From Palaemon carinicauda (Eukaryota; Arthropoda; Malacostraca; Decapoda; Palaemonidae), in assembly GCF_036898095.1 (NCBI RefSeq), contig NC_090729.1:67179274-67243273 (forward strand): a DNA stretch of 64,000 nucleotides, given 5' to 3'. Under the pieces are notes generated by a model, which saw nothing but the letters and a program-made list of their open reading frames with translations, was not told where the DNA came from and made no database searches. The translations under genes were made by a program, and so were the position numbers. The stretch's first letter is position 1. Every line of letters begins with the position of its first letter. Shown here piece by piece: positions 50,374 to 64,000 of this stretch.

Positions 50374-51933
50374 ATGCCTTTTGATATAGAACATCCAGAA
50401 TGCTTCAGCATCACTGCTGAGCCCAATTCTGTTGCAATACGATGGCATCAGTGGTGTGAGGAATTTAAGATTTATTTAGAAGCATTAGGGAACATGAAGG
50501 ATGCCCAAAAGAAGGCATTATTACTTCATACAGCAGGTAGAGAAGTTCGGGAAGTGTTTAAGACTTTCCAGCCTACAGATGACACAAGTGAAGCTGCAAT
50601 TAAGGCTCTTACCACATATTTTGCTCCTCAGGTCAATACATTTTTTGAAAGATACCAGTTTTCAGCGCAGGCTTATCAGAAAGAAAATGAAAGTTTAGAT
50701 GCATTTGTGACTAGACTAAAGAATTTAGCCGTTTCATGTGAATTTCTAGAGTTAGAAAATGTTATCATAGATCAAGTGATTGCACATTGCACATCACAAG
50801 AGCTAAGAAAAAAATTATTGCAAGATAAAGATTTAACATTAGAAAAGATATTGATAACAGGCAGAGCTTTAGAAACATCAAATAGGCAAAGTAACATAGT
50901 AGGTAGTTTTGCAAGCAATGAAATGGAAAATTCTAAAATTAATTCAGTAGGTTCTAAATGGAAAACCAATGAGAATCAGAGAAGGAATATGTCAAAGCCT
51001 AGTCATAGAAAAGTGCCAAACACTAATGTTCATAAATATCAGAATGAGGCTTATACACAGAAACAACAGGAAAAACCCAAGTGTTATAGGTGTGGTAAAA
51101 CTGATCATCTTACATACGAAGCAAAGAAATGCCCTGCTACTGGACAGACATGCCAGAATTGCAGAAAGATGGGTCATTTTGCAACTGCTTGTAGATTCCC
51201 TAAACAGTACACAAAGAAAATAAATGCTACAGTTGATACTATTGGTCGAGAGAATAATGTGGAAAATGTTCATGATAATCAGGTTAGGTCAGAAACTGAT
51301 TTTGCGTTTCACATTAATTCAGTCAACAAAGGTACAAAGAAACATATCATGGTAGAAGTAATCATTAATGGTAAACCAATTTTGATGCAAGTTGACACAG
51401 CAGCCGATGTATCAATTATGTCTGAGAAAACGGCTAAAAGCATTCCTAATTTGTTATTAGAAGGTACAAATAGAGTTTTGAAAGGTTATAATGGTTTTGA
51501 TATTCAGGTAATAGGTGCTTCGAACGTAGAGGTACAGTACAAAGAACAAAAATTAGAGAAAATGCCATTAACAGTAGTAAAAAGTAATGGACAAACTTTG
51601 CTAGGTTTAGATTGGCTACAGAATTTGAAGTTAGATTGGCCTAGTATTTTGAAGGTTACAGGTAGACAAGATGAAAAAAAAAATGAAATATCTTTGGATA
51701 ATATCATATCAGAGTTTCAAGACGTATTTGAAGATAAAATAGGTACAGTAAAGAACGCAAAGGCAATTTTAGTTGTGAAACCTGACAGTTCTCCTAGATT
51801 TTGTGCTCCCAGACCAGTACTGTATGCATTGAAAAGTGCAGTTGAAACAGAAATCATGAGATTAGAAAAGGGTTACATATTCAGATTGGGCTACGCCATG
51901 AGTTCCTATTGTGAAGGAAAGTGGACAGGTTAG
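50374..51933 (+). pseudogene. Gypsy Gag and protease, frame lost at the start of RT
   Basis: 519 codons open. The N-terminal capsid-like helical region (residues 1-190) includes 'YFAPQVNTFFERYQFSAQ'. Two zinc knuckles lie at residues about 237-275 ('CYRCGKTDHLTYEAKKC', 'CQNCRKMGHFATAC'). The protease has 'MQVDTAADVSIM' near residue 340, and 'LLGLDWLQ' precedes the RT start. Gag and Pol are fused in one frame here. Around 51870 a frameshift diverts the frame, and the final residues before 51933 are not RT sequence. Gag and protease themselves look intact. Confidence 0.85.
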
Positions 51934-52825
51934 GTTATGTGGAGATTACAAAGTAACGTTAACCACAACTGCAAGTAGCTCAACATCCCTTACCAAATCC
52001 GAAAGACATGTTTGCAACTATGTCAGGATGTAGTGTTTTTTCTAAATTAGATTTAAGAAAAGCATTTCAACAGCTTCCCATGGATGAAACTTCACAAGAA
52101 TTATGTACAGTAAATACATCCTTAGGTTTGTTTAGACCAAAAAGATTACCTTATGGAGTTGCAAGTAGTCCAGCTATATGACAACAAACTATGGATAAGA
52201 TTTTTTCAGGAATGCAAGGAGTATTCATTTTTATTGATGATACTTTAATTGCTGGTAAAGACACAATAGAACGTAGAGAAAGATTGCGAACAGTTCTGAA
52301 GAAGTTGAAGGAACATAATATTAGAGTAAATAAGAACAAATTTATTTAAGAAGTTGATTCAGTGGAATACTTAGGTTTTGTAATAAATGGCAAGGGTATT
52401 CACAGAACTAAAGAGAAGATTAAAGCTGTACAATCAACAAAAGTGCCAGAAAATGTTAAGGAATTACAATAATTTCTAGGTTTAGTAACATTTTATGGGA
52501 ATTTCATTCAGAATTTGTCTACAATTGCACATCCATTGTATAATCTGTTGAATAAGGGTGTAGAATGGAAGTGGACAAAAGGGTGCCGGAATCTTTTGAA
52601 AGAATCAAGTAGGAAATAACATCACCTACACTCTTAGTACATTATCAAATGGATTTACCAGTTAAATTAGTATGTGATGCATCAAACATAGGTTTAGGTG
52701 CATTATTATCTCATGTAATCTCAGATGGAACAGAAAAACCAATTGCATTCACTTTTAGAGTATTGAACAAGGCAGAAATAGAAAAGGAAGGTTTAGCATT
52801 AGTTTATGGAGTTTAAAAATTCCAA
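51880..52825 (+). pseudogene. Gypsy reverse transcriptase, multiply broken
   Basis: Three frames are needed to follow RT. 'GQVRLCGDYKVTL' (about 51925) is in one, 'FSKLDLRKAFQQLPM' (about 52035) and 'FIFIDDTLIAG' (about 52225) in a second, and 'VKLVCDASNIGLGALL' (about 52665, RNase H start) in a third. In-frame stops also lie after 'SSPAI' (about 52179), after 'NKFI' (about 52348), before 'FLGLVTFYGNF' (about 52470) and before 'KFQMYLYG' (about 52814). The catalytic box is Phe-Ile-Asp-Asp. Confidence 0.85.
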
Positions 52826-54481
<1,656 letters not shown>

Positions 54482-54497
54482 AGATTTTTACAATGTA

Positions 54498-54516
54498 AAG
54501 TTAAGGGGGAGGAGAC
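54498..54516 (+). promoter_or_regulatory. Gypsy polypurine tract
   Basis: 'aaagttaagggggaggagac' ends directly at the 3' LTR start. It is the expected primer for plus-strand synthesis. Confidence 0.8.
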
Positions 54517-55001
54517 TGTTATGTATTATTGTAATAATGTACTATATTATTTCAAGTGTTACAGATATTGCGCAACAATGTATCACATTGCATGAATAAA
54601 ACATGTTATGCTTTGTACTCAAGTGTAATGATTTGTTTTGGTATTAGGATTCAAACATTTGTTGATTACTTCAGAGATAGGATGTAATTCTTTGTAGTTT
54701 TGTACTGGAGTAGGATTTAAGTCTTTTCAGAGCGATGCTCTTTTGTTTAGAAATGTTTTGGTTTTGTCAGATTGTGTATGACGCTCCATACACACTTAGG
54801 AGTCAGCTGTCATAGCGCAATGTAGCCATAAGATATCATTAAACTTGTATTTTAAGAATACCAATGTATCATTAAATCCCACCAAGAAAAATTGACGACC
54901 AAAGATAGGATCAGCTGAGAAATAATTACTAACAATTCTTCATCTATGTTCCAGGTAATTATTATGGTTAATAGAAACTTTCTATCAACTCATACTTAAA
55001 A
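54517..55001 (+). repeat. Gypsy 3' LTR
   Basis: 485 bp, same ends as the 5' LTR, followed by the target duplication GTGTG. Confidence 0.9.
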
Positions 55002-56100
55002 GTGTGGTTGAATAGACTCGTGGTCTTCTGCAATAATCAATAATCAAAATTGGGCCAGACACATGGCCCATGTGATCCAGAGCCTGTGCTAGTCTCAAAA
55101 GCAAACAGTTATATTTAAGAAAAATATACACACAATCCCACCGCACACAGTCCGAAGTATGTAATAGCCAGATAACTTAAGCTAGAGAATGGGGGAAAAC
55201 TAAGTGGGCACGTTTTTATTACCTGCACTCTCTAGTATACTGTCCTTTGCCCTTAATGCATGTTGACCAGAACATTACACAAGTTGGAGCTTGACTGGCT
55301 CAACCCAAGAATCCTTGTTTATGGTAGTAGGGATTCCCAGGTTTCACTCCTTCACTGTCTCCAGCCGGCAGGACTCCTGTGTGACTCAAGTTTTTGGAGA
55401 TGGGGTGGAAGTGAGCCAGAGGTGCACGGGTTCACTGACCAGGTCGGTCAGCCGGTCGACACTACAGCTTAAAAACGAATGGCTCTAGGTTAAGGTTGAG
55501 AGGGATCACCTTGCTTCACCTTTCCAGACAGGTGAGGGTCATCATGCACAAGGTAACCCAGTTGAGGCACCATATCAGGACTTTAAGACAGGACAATATA
55601 TTGTTGCAAGGAGTGTATAGGAGGCTGGATTTTGTACTATATACTTAGAGGAATCTTGCTGCTCTAAGGGAGTTTATATATACAACAATCCTGCCTATTC
55701 TGGCTTGCTGAAAATTAATAGTTAAAATGAGAAATAAGCAATGGGCTGGTGTGATGGGCGTACATCTAAAATCAACTGACCTTAATTGGTAATGAGTAAT
55801 AAAAGCATTAAAGTCAGCTGTATTTAGATTACTGTATATTCAATCCAGTTAAATATTTTATATCGACCCCTGTAGTTTTAGGAAAGAACCAATATATGCT
55901 GGGATAAGGCCCTTGCTGTGCGTGTCTACGCTGTGACGTCACGAGCAGGGCGTCAGAAACTGTTAGATTTAGTAGATTTAAAATAGTCCTTCCAGTCTTT
56001 TGGTAAAGAAAACTTAATGTAGAAGAGAACGTTTAAGGGATAACTACAGTATTATTAGGAGAGAGCCTAAAACACGAATGAGAGAAGTGAAGAAAAATTC

Positions 56101-56103
<3 letters not shown>

Positions 56104-56196
<93 letters not shown>
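56104..56196. repeat. (TA)n microsatellite, array 5
   Basis: About 93 bp of TA between the reverse LTR and the left end of the Tigger element. Together with array 6 it was probably one longer array before the Tigger insertion. Confidence 0.95.
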
Positions 56197-60730
<4,534 letters not shown>

Positions 60731-60734
60731 CGAG

Positions 60735-60753
60735 TGGTCCTTTGAACCGGATC
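60735..60753 (+). promoter_or_regulatory. BEL-C primer-binding site, tRNA-Tyr type
   Basis: 'tggtcctttgaaccggatc', four bases after the LTR. It differs by one base from the BEL-A site. Confidence 0.78.
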
Positions 60754-61382
60754 TTTTACCTTTGATTTGTGAAGCATTAACATAATTAATCAGCTTGATT
60801 AAGCATATAGTAACTCACTATATCACTTACCCACACGCACACAGCCAGTTTGCCGAATGTGTAATGCCCCGACTTTAATTGGGAAGAGAAATTTGTACTT
60901 ATCATGATCTTTTTGTATCGACCACGTGTTTAAGGAAAGAGCTACGTAGCCAGGTTAATTTGTTGCTAGCATGTTCTCTACAGAAAGACTAGAATTTGTC
61001 TTAGGAACTTCGCTTTGTCTCGGATCCGTTCACCCACGTGTTGTGGCGGAATCCACTTATACCAGAAAGTTCTAAGCTAATTGAACTAAGATTTTTGTTG
61101 TTCAGACACTGGTGTTTACTGCTCAACTAGAGCGCCGGTGTACTCGTTCTGTCAACTAATTTTGCTAAATAAACATCTAATTTATAACATTTTGTACCTT
61201 GGTCTACCTTCCTTTGTGTCGTTTACCTTCCCTAACCTACCCTAACTTTTCTATCTAACGTTCCCGTATACCTAGCACGTGTCCTTGTCCTAAAGAGCGA
61301 ATTGGCGCAACATAATTTTAAGTCATCTTACGAGTAACGTAGAAACTTAATACACCAAGTCCGTTTCATTCCACGTGTTTGT

Positions 61383-61860
<478 letters not shown>

Positions 61861-64000
61861 ACGTACATGGATCCATTGTATTATTTTCCGAAATTTTAAT
61901 GGATTAAGTGTTCTATAAAATATATTGTTTAAGCGGACTTAATCTTCGTTTTAGCCTTATCTACACTGATGGGAGAGATTAATTCAGGAGATGGTGAATG
62001 CTTCATTAACCACTGATATTTTGAAAGCAAATTACTTTGAATCAAATTTATTACTAATAAAAGGACCTTGTGACATTAAATGTATATAATTGACGAATTG
62101 CCTGAGCATGGAATCAGAGACACCCGAGGTTAATTATAAGTCTCTTTCACTCAAAACGATTAACCATTGTCTTTAAGATACACATCAGCATTTAAGCTAA
62201 ATTGCACTACATATAATACCATCATTGATACTATGTGGTTCACAGCTTACTATAAAAGAATGTCAAGAACTTAGGGATTCTTGAAATACTATATGACAAC
62301 TCATGTGTATCTTATTTCACTTTAAAGGCTACTTTTCTGGTCTTATACTCAACGGGAGCTGGACTCTCTCTAGGCCTCCAGAGTCATTTTATTATGTGCA
62401 TTCTAATGCCCTCAGCATTTCACACTACATATACCTCTTTTATTATTAAATTCACATCATCGAAACGGTAAGTAAATAAGAAAAGATGTCACAGGGAATT
62501 TTTACTTTTGTCGCCCTAATAAAAATTTTCATTCGCCATCAGCAAGATTCACTTTTGATGTTCCGGCGTAGATAGCACAGGAGAACTGGAGAAGGTAGTG
62601 GAACAATGGGTCCTACCTGCTGGCTTCCCTGGTTTCTGAACAGAATATGGTTCAACCTTATTTTCTAAGCTCTTTGGTGTCATAGACTATCCCGATTAAT
62701 ACATATGTCCTGTCCATAGGGTGTAAGAGAGACACATTCCATAATTTTCTTTATTCAGCTTAAAGGGTTGTACACTCTTTCATAATTTAATCTACCAGAC
62801 TGATTCCCTGTACTTATTTGTTATTATTTATTTTTTATTCTTCAAATAATAATGCCTATATCTAAAAGATCTTTATAATAAAAAAGAAGAAATATAATTA
62901 TCTTCCAGTTTCAAAAAAAAAAGAAAAAAAAAATTACGCATGACACTTCTATTTAATAATTTTACACTGATATAGAAAATAGTTTTCAATTTTTCTAAAG
63001 AACAAAATAATATATTTAAAAATAGAGTAAGTTACCTTTAAGGTTTATGAGGGAAAGGAAATTTTACCAGACTAAGCAAGGTAAATGAGGCTAATTTTCC
63101 TCTTAATGCAATATAGCATAGACTAGGCCTTTTCAAACAAATTTATAAATACCCTACTTATGGTTTATATGCAATTCTAGGTTAGGGTAGAGAAGGTTAT
63201 TATGGGCTCTGTACCTAGGTTAGGTAGGGTATAGGAGTCCATAGGCAAAATCCTATATCTAACTATATTGAATAATTTATATAGCCTAGATTATTGTCCA
63301 AAGGAAATATAACTATTCATTTGATACGAAACATGTCTCCTAGGCCATCAGAATAATTGTATAGCCTAATCTATGATCGTAAATAATTGAATTTTCCATG
63401 GGAGAGAGGAGGAAGAGGAGTCCCGAGGTGTCCTTCATGTCGTCTACTTTGTGACACCTCTTGTCATTGAAAATATATATGCATAAATAAGAAACCACTA
63501 CTTTTCATGCAGTTGATACTGTTTCCAGGAAAACAAGGTCCTAATGTCACCCCTAAAACCCGCAAGTACCTTTTGAGTATTACCCTTAGTACATTAGGTT
63601 AGATATACATATTTAGTAACATCTTCTATGTCCTTCTTTTAATGTATAAAAGTACTAAACTGATTCCAAAATCTAGTCCAACTCAAAGGGTATCCTGAAA
63701 ATTCTTTCAATTTTATTTCAGGCAACTTTACCTTAATCATAGAATTAGTACTATCATGTGGATTACTAGGAAAGATTAAGGAAAACTGTTTCAAATACAA
63801 TGACCGCGCAAGTTGAATTTCATGATATTTATCTTGGAGGTCTGTATGTTTAGCCTCCCTCTCATCATGTCCACTTTCATCAATATATTTATGAACAAAT
63901 ATGTCTATTCAAGACTCGTAACTGTTCCACCTTTTCTCTAAAGAAGCACTTTGAAGTTCTAAATAGCGAAATCCTGCATCACTGGTTAGCGTATCTGTCA
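61861..64000. other. Unassigned AT-rich stretch to window end
   Basis: No gene, TIR or LTR recognised. There is a local A-rich run at 62910-62935. The 'taggttagg' motifs at about 63178-63230 are short and irregular. Confidence 0.5.

Overview
The window looks like eukaryotic, repeat-dominated intergenic DNA from an arthropod, most likely a decapod crustacean. I base this on seven long (TA)n arrays, (GA)n arrays, nested retrotransposons with arthropod-type BEL/Pao proteins, a tRNA-derived SINE, and a dispersed 'aagctacaaccctag' non-LTR 3' tail that I associate from memory with shrimp and crab genomes. I found no convincing host protein gene, rRNA gene or stand-alone tRNA gene. Almost every long reading frame belongs to a mobile element or to a microsatellite.

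Layout. 0-0.8 kb: repeat sequence, a foldback element and a (TA)n array. 0.83-9.64 kb: a structurally complete but decayed DIRS retrotransposon on the minus strand, with inverted terminal repeats, an internal complementary region, Gag-like, RT, RNase H and tyrosine-recombinase remnants. It sits inside a repeat whose uninterrupted copy is at 30.7-30.85 kb. 9.7-12.9 kb: non-LTR fragments, a second foldback copy, a Merlin/ISXO2-like transposase exon and a tandem duplication. 12.85-17.9 kb: an inverted duplication carrying a diverged BEL-type LTR, with a dead non-LTR RT between its arms. 18-30 kb: AT-rich sequence with scattered elements, including a 1.05 kb TIR element, a piggyBac-like element nested in a non-LTR copy, a SINE and a LINE ORF2 remnant. 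31-61.5 kb: a stack of nested elements whose junctions are mostly (TA)n arrays. These are BEL-A (full length, 10.6 kb), BEL-B (short internally deleted relative, 6.9 kb), a reverse solo LTR split by a Ty3/gypsy element, a pogo/Tigger transposon, and a truncated BEL-C. 61.5-64 kb: AT-rich, almost featureless.

How the parts relate. BEL-A, BEL-B and BEL-C share 1.8 kb LTRs that begin with the same palindrome, and a primer-binding site matching the 3' end of tRNA-Tyr. BEL-B has lost nearly all of pol but keeps an open frame, so it probably depended on a relative such as BEL-A. BEL-A reads through in one frame over 1,832 codons, with exactly six stops and no frameshift. The LINE copy at 29.3-30.5 kb ends in the same 3' tail as several short copies, which suggests one mobilising family. 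All boundaries were located by eye; percentages are rough.
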